Positions 1 to 6,021 of a stretch of 6,021 bases of DNA are shown piece after piece. The translations under genes were made by a program, and so were the position numbers. Within the stretch, counting starts at the first letter, position 1. Every line of letters starts with the position of its first letter. The notes below the pieces were generated by a model. The model did not search any database. It saw only the letters and a program-made list of their open reading frames with translations, and was not told the DNA's origin. The DNA lies in NCBI GenBank assembly GCA_013695405.1, contig JACDAO010000483.1, positions 1-6,021 on the forward strand, given 5' to 3'. This DNA comes from Acidobacteriota bacterium. Lineage in GTDB: Bacteria; Acidobacteriota; Vicinamibacteria; Vicinamibacterales; Vicinamibacteraceae.

Positions 1-2307
1 GCCGAGGCGCCGCCCGCGCCTGGCGCGTCGTCCCCGCCCGCGGCGCGGCACCGCGACCTCGTCGACGCCTATTGTCTGGACTGTCACGACGACAGCACGA
101 AAGAGGCTGGGCTTTCCCTCGAGGCGATCGTCGCGGGCGACGTTGCCGCGCATGCCGACGAGAGGGAGAAGGTCGTCAAGAAGCTGAGCGCGCGTCAGAT
201 GCCTCCGGTCGGAGAACCGCGTCCAGACGAGGCCACCTACGCCGCGACGATCTCGGCGCTCGAGGTCAGCCTCGACCGCGCCGCCGCGGCGCACCCGAAT
301 CCGGGGCGTACCCCGGCGATCCGCAGGCTCACGCGCACCGAGTACCGCAACGCGATCCGCGATCTGCTCGCGCTCGACGTCGACGTCGCCTCGCTGCTGC
401 CGGCAGACGAGTCGAGTCATGGCTTTGACAACGTCACGGTCGGCGATCTGTCCCCGACGCTGCTGGAACGGTACATGTCAGCCGCGGAGAAGATCAGCCG
501 GTTGGCGCTCGGGCGTCCGAGCCGCGCGCCAGGCGGCGAGACGTTCAGGATTGCGCCCGACCTCACACAGGAGGAGCACCTCGACGGCCTGCCGGTCGGC
601 ACACGCGGCGGCGCGGTCATCCGGTACACCTTTCCGCAGGACGGCGAGTACGAGCTGCAGGTGCGGCTGATGCGAGATCGCGACGAGAAAGTCGAGGGTC
701 TGACCGAAGCGCACGATCTGGAGGTACTGCTGGACCGGCAACGCGTCCACGTGTTCGCGGTCGCACCGGTGCCATCGTCAGGCGCCGACGGCCGGGCCCG
801 CGAGGCCGACGCTCACCTCACCATTCGCGTGCCCGTGCGCGCCGGGCCGCACGTGCTCGGCGTGACGTTTGCGAAGAAGCCGTCAGACCTGCTCGAGACC
901 GCGCGGCAGCCGTATCAGGCGCACTTCAATTCGTATCGCCATCCGCGGGTCCAGCCAGCCATCTACTCGGTGTCGATCCTCGGTCCACTCGGGGCCAGCG
1001 GCACCGGGGACACCCCCAGCCGCCGGCGCATCTTCGGCTCGCCTCAGGCCAGCCGTGCGCAGCAGGGCCGCTCCGCCAGGCAGATCCTGTCGTCGCTGAT
1101 GCGCCGGGCCTACCGGCGGCCGGTGACCGAGGCGGACCTTCGGGGGCCGTTGAAACTCTACCGAACGGCGCGGTCGGATGGCGACTTCGACGCCGGCATC
1201 GAGCTGGCGCTGGCCGGCGTGCTGGTCAGTCCCGAGTTCCTGTTTCGAGTCGAGCGCGACCCGCCAGGCCTCCCGGCGAGCACGCCCTACCGCATCAGCG
1301 ATCTGGCGCTGGCGTCCCGGCTGTCGTTCTTCCTCTGGAGCAGCATCCCCGACGATCAACTGCTCGACGCGGCCGTCGCCGGTACGCTGCGCCAGCCGGC
1401 CGTGCTCGAGCGTCAGGTGCGGCGCATGCTGGCCGACGATCGGTCGCGCGCGCTGGTCACCAACTTCGCGTCGCAATGGCTGCACCTGCGCAATCTCGAC
1501 GCGATCACGCCGGACATGCGTCTGTTTCCGGACTTCGACGACAACCTCCGCGACGCGTTCCGTCAGGAGACTGAACGCTTCGTCGACAGCATCCTGCGCG
1601 AAGACCGCAGCGCGCTCGACCTTCTGAGCGCCAATTACACGTTCCTCAACGAACGGCTGGCCAGGCATTACGGCATCCCGCACGTCTACGGCTCACGCTT
1701 CAGGCGCGTCACGCTGGGCGAGGACAGCGGGCGAGGTGGGCTGCTCCGCCAGGGCAGCATGCTGACGGTCACCTCCTATGCCACGCGGACGTCGCCGGTG
1801 TTGCGCGGCAAGTGGGTGCTCGACAATCTGCTCGGGGTCCCACCGCCCCCGCCGCCCCCCAACGTCCCGACGCTCAAGGACAACACCGTCGACGGCAGCC
1901 TCTCGGGCCGCAGGCGCCTTGCCGAGCACCGGCAGAACAAGGTTTGCGCCAGGTGCCACAACGTGATTGATCCGGTCGGCCTGTCACTCGAGACGTTCGA
2001 CGCGGTCGGCCGCCGGCGACGTGTCGAAGACGGGGTGCCAATCGATGCATCTGGAGGACTGCCCGATGGCAGTCGATTCGAAGACGTCGGCGGACTCGAA
2101 GCGGCGCTGCTCGCCCGGCCGGAATTGTTTGTCGGCACCCTGACCGAGAAGCTGCTCACTTACGCGTCCGGACGAGGCGTCGAGTCCTTTGACGCCCCCG
2201 CCGTCCGCGCCATCGTCCGCGACGCCAGGGTTGACAACTTCCGCATGTCGTCGATTGTGCTGGGCGTGGTTCAGAGCCAACCGTTTCAGATGAGGACGTC
2301 ACGATGA
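1..2307 (+). CDS. DUF1592-family diheme c-type cytochrome protein (PSCyt1/PSD type), 5' end outside window
   Basis: Large exported protein of the 'Planctomycete cytochrome/PSD' group; 768 residues are visible and the reading frame is open from base 1, so the true start and signal peptide lie upstream. Residue numbers count from base 1. A Pro/Ala-rich linker (1-16) leads into a PSCyt1-like cytochrome c domain with heme motif CLDCH (25-29) and a probable distal Met ligand in RQMPP (M67). Then follow a DUF1587 segment (LTRTEYRN at 110-117), a beta-rich stretch (about 200-330) that could be a carbohydrate-binding-like sandwich, DUF1595 (RRAYRRPVTEADL near 368-380), DUF1592 (FFLWSSIPDDQLL near 443-455), and DUF1588/PSCyt3 with a seven-proline run (614-620) and a second heme motif CARCH (649-653). 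A DUF1585 tail ends with the typical PFQMR. This is the full domain order of the family. The ATG at 199 encodes the heme-ligand Met and is not the start. Two heme sites imply redox or electron-transfer work in the periplasm; substrate and partner are unknown. It is the first visible gene of the operon with the DUF1552 gene. Confidence 0.93.
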   Translation, partial: AEAPPAPGASSPPAARHRDLVDAYCLDCHDDSTKEAGLSLEAIVAGDVAAHADEREKVVKKLSARQMPPVGEPRPDEATYAATISALEVSLDRAAAAHPNPGRTPAIRRLTRTEYRNAIRDLLALDVDVASLLPADESSHGFDNVTVGDLSPTLLERYMSAAEKISRLALGRPSRAPGGETFRIAPDLTQEEHLDGLPVGTRGGAVIRYTFPQDGEYELQVRLMRDRDEKVEGLTEAHDLEVLLDRQRVHVFAVAPVPSSGADGRAREADAHLTIRVPVRAGPHVLGVTFAKKPSDLLETARQPYQAHFNSYRHPRVQPAIYSVSILGPLGASGTGDTPSRRRIFGSPQASRAQQGRSARQILSSLMRRAYRRPVTEADLRGPLKLYRTARSDGDFDAGIELALAGVLVSPEFLFRVERDPPGLPASTPYRISDLALASRLSFFLWSSIPDDQLLDAAVAGTLRQPAVLERQVRRMLADDRSRALVTNFASQWLHLRNLDAITPDMRLFPDFDDNLRDAFRQETERFVDSILREDRSALDLLSANYTFLNERLARHYGIPHVYGSRFRRVTLGEDSGRGGLLRQGSMLTVTSYATRTSPVLRGKWVLDNLLGVPPPPPPPNVPTLKDNTVDGSLSGRRRLAEHRQNKVCARCHNVIDPVGLSLETFDAVGRRRRVEDGVPIDASGGLPDGSRFEDVGGLEAALLARPELFVGTLTEKLLTYASGRGVESFDAPAVRAIVRDARVDNFRMSSIVLGVVQSQPFQMRTSR
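2292..2296 (+). promoter_or_regulatory. Ribosome binding site of the DUF1552 gene, inside the preceding gene
   Basis: GAGGA lies seven bases before the ATG at 2304, within the last codons of the upstream gene. Together with the ATGA stop/start overlap (2304-2307) it supports this start and suggests translational coupling of the two genes. Confidence 0.6.
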
Positions 2308-3638
2308 TCGTCACCAGGAAAGCCATCGCCCGCCGGACGCTTCTTCGTGGCATGGGCGCGACCGTCGCACTCCCGTTGCTCGACGCGATGCTGCCTGCGA
2401 TGACCGCGTTCGCGAAGACGCCGGCCATGCCGGTGCGCCGTCTGGGTTTCGTCTACATGCCGATGGGATGCGACCTCCCCCGGTGGACGCCATCGGCCGT
2501 GGGGCGCGTGGTGGATCTGCCATCGACGCTGCAGTCGCTCGCGCCGGTCGCGAATCAGTTGACGATCCTCTCCAACCTCGAGCTGAAGAACGCGTACCCG
2601 GGCACGCATGCGACCTCCAACGCTGCGTTCCTGAGCGCAGCCAAGGCCAAGTGGACCGAGAGCACCGACTACTACCTGGGGACGACCATCGATCAGGTGG
2701 CCGCGCAGCAGATGGGCCGCGGCACCCTGCTGCCGTCGCTCGAGTTGTCGATGGACTTGCTCCAGACCGTGGGGCAGTGCGACAACGGCTACGCGTGCGT
2801 GTATCAGAACAACCTCTCGTGGTCGTCGCCGAACACGCCGCTTCCGGCCGAGGCGCACCCGCGTCTGGTCTTCGAACGGTTGTTTGGAGAAGGAGGGAGC
2901 CCGGTCGATCGCCAGGCGGCCCTGCGCAGACGCGCCAGCCTGCTCGATGCGGTGCGCGAGGACATCACGCGCCTGCAGCGCACGCTCGGACCTGAGGATC
3001 GCACCCGGGTCGGGCAGTATCTGGAGACCGTCCGCGAGGTCGAGCGCCGAATCCAGAAGGCCGAGGCCCAGACGGCCGATGCGCCGTTGCCCGATCTCGA
3101 CCGGCCCGCGGGTGTGCCGGCGTCCTATGCCGAGCACGCGCGCCTGATGTTCGACCTCCAGGTGCTGGCGCTACAGGGTGACGTCACCAGGGTCATCACC
3201 TTTCAGCTGGCGCGGGAAACCAGCAATCGGACGTACAACGAGATTGGCGTGCCTGACCCGCATCACCCGCTGACCCACCATGGCAACGATCCGCAGAAGG
3301 TGGCGCGGATGGCGAAGATCAATGCGTTCCATGTCTCGCTGTTCGCCTACTTCCTCGAGAAGCTGCAGTCCACGCCCGACGGAGATGGAACTCTCCTGGA
3401 TCACTCGCTCTACCTGTATGGCAGCGGCATGGGCGACCCCAACGTGCACAACCACGTCAACCTGCCGATTCTCGTCGCGGGCGGTGCCGCCGGCCGGCGC
3501 GATGGGGCCCGTCACATCGCGTATGCGGAGCCCACGCCGCTGGCAAACCTCCATCTCACGCTGCTGGAGCGGGCGGGTGTCCGTCTCGATGCCTTTGCCG
3601 ACAGCAAGGGTCGGGTCGACGAGCTGCTGTCCCTCTGA
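2304..3638 (+). CDS. DUF1552 (HXXSHH family) exported protein
   Basis: This 444-residue protein matches the length and layout of DUF1552 proteins, which commonly sit beside DUF1592 genes. The N-terminus has a twin-arginine-like signal (ARRTLLRG, residues 9-16, then a hydrophobic stretch to about 32), so export in folded form by the Tat route is likely. Recognisable family segments are RRLGFVYMPMG (45-55), Cys-containing CDNGYACVYQNN (159-170), and the name-giving motif at 320-326. Here that motif reads HHPLTHH, so the central Ser of HXXSHH is Thr. The C-terminal half continues with LYLYGSGMGDPNVHNH (369-384) and LPILVAGG. A charged helical region (about 204-256) may form a coiled coil. The start is fixed by the 4-base overlap with the upstream stop and by GAGGA seven bases before it. 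The His cluster could bind metal, and the fold may be related to sulfatase/alkaline-phosphatase-like or DUF1501 proteins, but no reaction is established. Family assignment is firm and function unknown. Confidence 0.92.
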   Translation: MIVTRKAIARRTLLRGMGATVALPLLDAMLPAMTAFAKTPAMPVRRLGFVYMPMGCDLPRWTPSAVGRVVDLPSTLQSLAPVANQLTILSNLELKNAYPGTHATSNAAFLSAAKAKWTESTDYYLGTTIDQVAAQQMGRGTLLPSLELSMDLLQTVGQCDNGYACVYQNNLSWSSPNTPLPAEAHPRLVFERLFGEGGSPVDRQAALRRRASLLDAVREDITRLQRTLGPEDRTRVGQYLETVREVERRIQKAEAQTADAPLPDLDRPAGVPASYAEHARLMFDLQVLALQGDVTRVITFQLARETSNRTYNEIGVPDPHHPLTHHGNDPQKVARMAKINAFHVSLFAYFLEKLQSTPDGDGTLLDHSLYLYGSGMGDPNVHNHVNLPILVAGGAAGRRDGARHIAYAEPTPLANLHLTLLERAGVRLDAFADSKGRVDELLSL

Positions 3639-3641
3639 GGG
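3637..3641 (+). promoter_or_regulatory. Ribosome binding site of the ankyrin gene, overlapping the DUF1552 stop codon
   Basis: GAGGG shares bases with the TGA at 3636-3638 and stands nine bases before the ATG at 3651. Ribosomes finishing the upstream gene would stop on this site, which fits co-translation within one message. Confidence 0.5.
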
Positions 3642-3650
3642 CACGACGCC

Positions 3651-5150
3651 ATGACCGGCGGGGTGCGGCGCTCCTTTCTCTGCACGGCGGTGGTGCTGCT
3701 GTCTCTGTCGAGTGTGCGAGCGGCCGGCGGCGACGCCCGGCTCGCCGACGCCGCCGAACGGGCGGACTGGTCGCGCGTTCGCGCGCTGATCGGGCAGCGC
3801 GCCGAGGTCAATCCGTCCCAGGTTGATGGGATGACGGCGTTGCACTGGTCGGCCTACCACGACGATCAGACGATCACGGAGCTGCTGGTGCGGGCTGGGG
3901 CCAACGTCAAGGCCGCGAATCGATATGGCGTGACCCCGCTGTCGCTGGCCTGCACCAATGGCAACGCCGCGATGGTCGAGTTGTTGCTGACAGCCGGCGC
4001 CGATCCGAACGTCAGCCTTCCCGGCGGAGAAACGGCCCTGATGACGGCCGCGCGCACCGGCGCGATGGCCCCGGTGCAGGCGCTCCTGTCTCACGGCGCC
4101 CTCGTCGACAACAAGGATGACCGACGCGGGCAGACCGCACTCATGTGGGCCGCCGCGGAAGGTCACGCCGACGTCGTCGAGGTCCTGATCGAGGCGGGCG
4201 CGGATCTACGAGCCCGCGTGCCGTCCGGCTTCACGCCGCTCTTGTTCGCGGTCAGGGAAGGGCGCCTCGACGTGGTGCGCGTGCTGTTGAAGGCCGGGGC
4301 GAACGTCAACGAGGCGATTCCGGTCGACGGCCCACGCCGGCGGAGCTATGGCGGCGGACTCCCGCCCGCGGGCGCCACACCGCTGCTGCTGGCCGTCAGG
4401 AACGCGCATTTCGACGTGGCGGCGACCCTGTTGGAGGCTGGGGCCGATCCGGACGCCGCGGCGCCGGGGTACACCGTCCTGCACGCGATCACCGCGGTGC
4501 GCAAGCCTGGCGTCGGCGACAACGACCCCGCGCCTGAAGGCTCGGGCACCATGTCCAGCCTCGACCTTGTCAAGGCGTTGGTGGCTCGTGGTGCCGACGT
4601 CAACGCCCGGATGACCAGGACGCCGAACCTGAACAACACTCGCTTGAACGAACGCGGGGCGACACCGTTCCTGCTGGCCGCGCTGACCGCGGACGCGGAC
4701 CTGATGAAGGTGCTGGCCGCGTCTGGCGCCGATCCGTCACTGACCAACGCCGACAACAGCACGCCGCTGATGGTCGCGGCCGGCCTCGCGACGCGGTCGC
4801 CGGGTGAGGATGCCGGCACGGAGCCTGAAGTGCTGCAGGCGTTGCAGGTCGCGCTCGACCTCGGCGCCGACCTCGATGCGGTCGACAACAACGGCGAGAC
4901 GGCGATGCACGGCGCTGCCTACAAGAACCTGCCGGGCGCCGTGACGTTCCTGGCCACGAAGGGTGCCCGCATCGACGTCTGGAACCGGCCGGACAAGTTC
5001 GACTGGACCCCGCTCGCGATCGCGGCCGGGTACCGGTTCGGCAACTTCAAGCCGTCGCCGGAGACCGAGGCCGCCATTCGCGCGGCGATGGTCGCGGCGG
5101 GCGTCACGCCGCCGGCAGTCGTCGTCGCCACGACCAGGCAGATTTACTAA
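3651..5150 (+). CDS. Secreted ankyrin-repeat protein
   Basis: This 499-residue protein is almost entirely ankyrin repeats behind a signal peptide (positive MTGGVRR, hydrophobic core 8-21, probable cleavage after the VRA at 22-24), so it should be periplasmic or surface-exposed. About eleven repeats can be traced. A degenerate first unit (about 28-57) is followed by canonical units starting near 58, 91, 125, 158, 191, 239, 272, 335, 368 and 413, and by a terminal half-unit (WTPLAIAAGYRF, 452-463). Typical signatures include GMTALHWSAY, GQTALMWAAAEGH and LLEAGADPD. Four longer loops interrupt the regular spacing: about 224-238 (Gly/Pro/Arg-rich), 284-300, 321-334 and 380-392. No CXXCH or other catalytic motif is present; the only Cys after the signal peptide is C101. 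The gene begins 12 bases after the DUF1552 stop, with a Shine-Dalgarno GAGGG, so it belongs to the same operon. Ankyrin arrays bind proteins. A scaffold or partner role for the two upstream exported proteins is an inference from position. Confidence 0.93.
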   Translation: MTGGVRRSFLCTAVVLLSLSSVRAAGGDARLADAAERADWSRVRALIGQRAEVNPSQVDGMTALHWSAYHDDQTITELLVRAGANVKAANRYGVTPLSLACTNGNAAMVELLLTAGADPNVSLPGGETALMTAARTGAMAPVQALLSHGALVDNKDDRRGQTALMWAAAEGHADVVEVLIEAGADLRARVPSGFTPLLFAVREGRLDVVRVLLKAGANVNEAIPVDGPRRRSYGGGLPPAGATPLLLAVRNAHFDVAATLLEAGADPDAAAPGYTVLHAITAVRKPGVGDNDPAPEGSGTMSSLDLVKALVARGADVNARMTRTPNLNNTRLNERGATPFLLAALTADADLMKVLAASGADPSLTNADNSTPLMVAAGLATRSPGEDAGTEPEVLQALQVALDLGADLDAVDNNGETAMHGAAYKNLPGAVTFLATKGARIDVWNRPDKFDWTPLAIAAGYRFGNFKPSPETEAAIRAAMVAAGVTPPAVVVATTRQIY

Positions 5151-5261
5151 TCCTGACGGCAACGGCGCGCATACTGGTGGGCAGATCACGAAATCAATTG
5201 AACAGGTAGCTGCGTGGGCGGGTGGGATATATTCGCCCCTCACCCTGAAGCGAGGAGAAGC
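5151..5261 (+). promoter_or_regulatory. Intergenic region, probable leader/promoter of the TonB-dependent receptor gene
   Basis: These 111 bases separate the ankyrin stop codon from the receptor start and include a locally more A+T-rich patch (about 5187-5204 and 5227-5233). TTGAAC (5198-5203) and TATATT (5228-5233) resemble -35 and -10 elements, but their 24-base spacing is too long for a normal sigma-70 promoter, so no promoter is firmly assigned. GGGCG (5216-5220) and CGCCC (5234-5238) can pair around a 13-base loop containing TATATT. I see no GC stem followed by a T-run, hence no clear intrinsic terminator for the upstream operon. Confidence 0.35.
5252..5257 (+). promoter_or_regulatory. 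Ribosome binding site of the TonB-dependent receptor gene
   Basis: GAGGAG ends four bases before the ATG at 5262 and continues as an A/G-rich stretch. It selects this ATG over an in-frame GTG at 5214, which lacks such a site and would place extra residues before the signal peptide. An in-frame TGA at 5199 closes the frame upstream. Confidence 0.65.
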
Positions 5262-6021
5262 ATGCAGACAGCCGTTCGGCGAGCACTGTGCGTTTTCGGA
5301 ATCCTGGCGATGTGTGCCGCCACTGTCGGCGCGCAGGCGCCGGTCAGCGTCTCAGGCACGGTGACGGGTCGCGCCGACGGGATGCCCGTGTCTGGCGCGG
5401 TGGTGTCGCTCGTCGGGACTGGCGTGACGACGACCACCGACGGCACCGGCCGCTATGTGATCGAGATTCCTGCCGCGCTCGCGGCCGGGACCGTGCAATT
5501 GCGGATCGAGGCGTTCGGGCTCCCCGCACGATCGTACGACGTGGTGCTGGCGCCCTCGGGTGCGACCACGTTCGACGTCGCCATCAGCCTCGGCTTCGAG
5601 GAGCAGGTCACGGTCGGCTCGCGCGCCGCAGGAGCGGAAGCCGAGCAGGCGGTGCCGGTGGACATCATCACGCAGGCACAAATCGCCTCGAGCGGCTACG
5701 CCGAGACCGCACAGGTGCTCCAGGCGCTGGCGCCATCCTTCAATTTCCCGAGGCCCACGATTACGGACGGCACCGACACGGTCCGCCCGGCGACGCTGCG
5801 CGGTCTCGGCCCCGACCAGGTGCTGGTGCTGATCAACGGCAAACGCCGTCATCAGAGCGCACTCGTTCACCTGAATGGCAGCGTTGGCCGCGGGTCCACC
5901 GGCGTGGACCTCAATGCAATCCCGATCGCCGCAATCGAACGGATCGAGGTGCTGCGCGACGGCGCGGCCGCCCAGTACGGCTCCGACGCCATCGCGGGCG
6001 TCATCAACATCGTCCTCAAGG
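5262..6021 (+). CDS. TonB-dependent outer-membrane receptor, N-terminal part (3' end outside window)
   Basis: The frame runs from ATG 5262 to the window end without a stop and gives 253 residues; receptors of this type usually have 700-1000. A signal peptide (VRRALCVFGILAMCAATVGAQA, 5-26, split here as basic start, hydrophobic core and AQA) points to export. Residues about 29-110 resemble a carboxypeptidase-regulatory-like beta-sandwich (VSGTVTGRADGMPVSGAVV, then TDGTGRYVIEIP), common on receptors of the Bacteroidetes/Acidobacteria style. FEEQVTVGSR (112-121) is a TonB-box-like segment. The plug domain follows from about 130: VPVDIITQAQI, LRGLGPDQVLVLINGKRRH, IERIEVLRDGAAAQYGSDA and AGVINI, which are strong plug hallmarks. 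The protein would import a bulky ligand across the outer membrane using TonB-ExbBD energy. The ligand cannot be told from this part. Relation to the upstream operon is only by adjacency, and the 111-base gap suggests separate control. Confidence 0.92.
   Translation, partial: MQTAVRRALCVFGILAMCAATVGAQAPVSVSGTVTGRADGMPVSGAVVSLVGTGVTTTTDGTGRYVIEIPAALAAGTVQLRIEAFGLPARSYDVVLAPSGATTFDVAISLGFEEQVTVGSRAAGAEAEQAVPVDIITQAQIASSGYAETAQVLQALAPSFNFPRPTITDGTDTVRPATLRGLGPDQVLVLINGKRRHQSALVHLNGSVGRGSTGVDLNAIPIAAIERIEVLRDGAAAQYGSDAIAGVINIVLK

Noticed and set aside
72..428. 118-codon + strand frame overlapping the first gene in another frame
   Set aside because: Its translation is Arg-dominated, while the competing frame encodes the heme motif and the DUF1587 domain.
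883..1683. 266-codon open frame on the - strand inside the DUF1592-family gene
   Set aside because: It is a shadow of the DUF1595/DUF1592 domains on the + strand, with no ribosome site or family signature seen.
2286..3137. 283-codon open frame on the - strand inside the DUF1552 gene
   Set aside because: It mirrors the sense gene, its product is Arg-rich without domain features, and the sense frame carries clear family motifs.
3171..4166. Long open frame of 331 codons on the - strand across the end of the DUF1552 gene and the start of the ankyrin gene
   Set aside because: It is antisense to two well-supported genes, has low-complexity Arg/Gly/His-rich translation and no recognisable family. 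Long antisense frames are expected in G+C-rich coding DNA.
3990..4900. Recurring similar DNA words encoding Gly-Ala-Asp motifs, which could look like DNA repeats
   Set aside because: They follow the ankyrin protein repeat period and differ at synonymous sites, so they reflect the protein repeats and not a mobile or CRISPR-type repeat.
5140..5180. Possible terminator after the ankyrin gene
   Set aside because: No stable GC-rich hairpin followed by a T-run was found; only short pairings with no T tract.
5352..5870. 172-codon - strand frame over the TonB-dependent receptor
   Set aside because: The + strand frame shows a signal peptide, regulatory-like domain and plug hallmarks, so the - strand frame is a compositional shadow.

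Overview
The window is a G+C-rich bacterial segment (about two thirds G+C by eye). It is densely coded on the + strand, with four genes and no RNA genes, mobile elements or CRISPR array. The first and last genes are cut by the window edges. The gene families fit a Gram-negative bacterium with a large exported proteome: a paralogous 'Planctomycete cytochrome' DUF1592-type protein, a DUF1552 (HXXSHH) protein, a secreted ankyrin protein, and a TonB-dependent receptor with an N-terminal carboxypeptidase-regulatory-like domain. Together with the base composition, this combination is most reminiscent of Acidobacteriota (for example the Vicinamibacteria). Planctomycetota, Verrucomicrobiota or other soil and marine lineages cannot be excluded from the sequence alone.

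Positions 1-5150 look like one transcription unit. First comes a diheme DUF1592-family protein, open at its 5' end. Next is a Tat-type DUF1552 protein whose ATG overlaps the preceding stop codon (ATGA). Third, 12 bases further on, is a signal-peptide-bearing ankyrin-repeat protein. All three products appear to be exported, so the likely site of action is the periplasm or cell surface. The biochemical role of the DUF1592/DUF1552 pair is not established. The heme sites argue for electron transfer or oxidative chemistry, and the ankyrin protein is a candidate binding or scaffold partner.

Positions 5151-5261 are a 111-base intergenic region with a more A+T-rich patch, a small inverted repeat and a strong Shine-Dalgarno sequence, but no convincing terminator. 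Positions 5262-6021 encode the first 253 residues of a TonB-dependent outer-membrane receptor (signal peptide, carboxypeptidase-regulatory-like domain, TonB-box-like segment, plug domain). Its barrel lies beyond the window. It is probably transcribed separately, although read-through from the upstream unit is possible.

The most interesting element is the three-gene exported module of diheme protein, DUF1552 protein and secreted ankyrin protein. Its parts are recognisable, but its joint function is, to my knowledge, undescribed.
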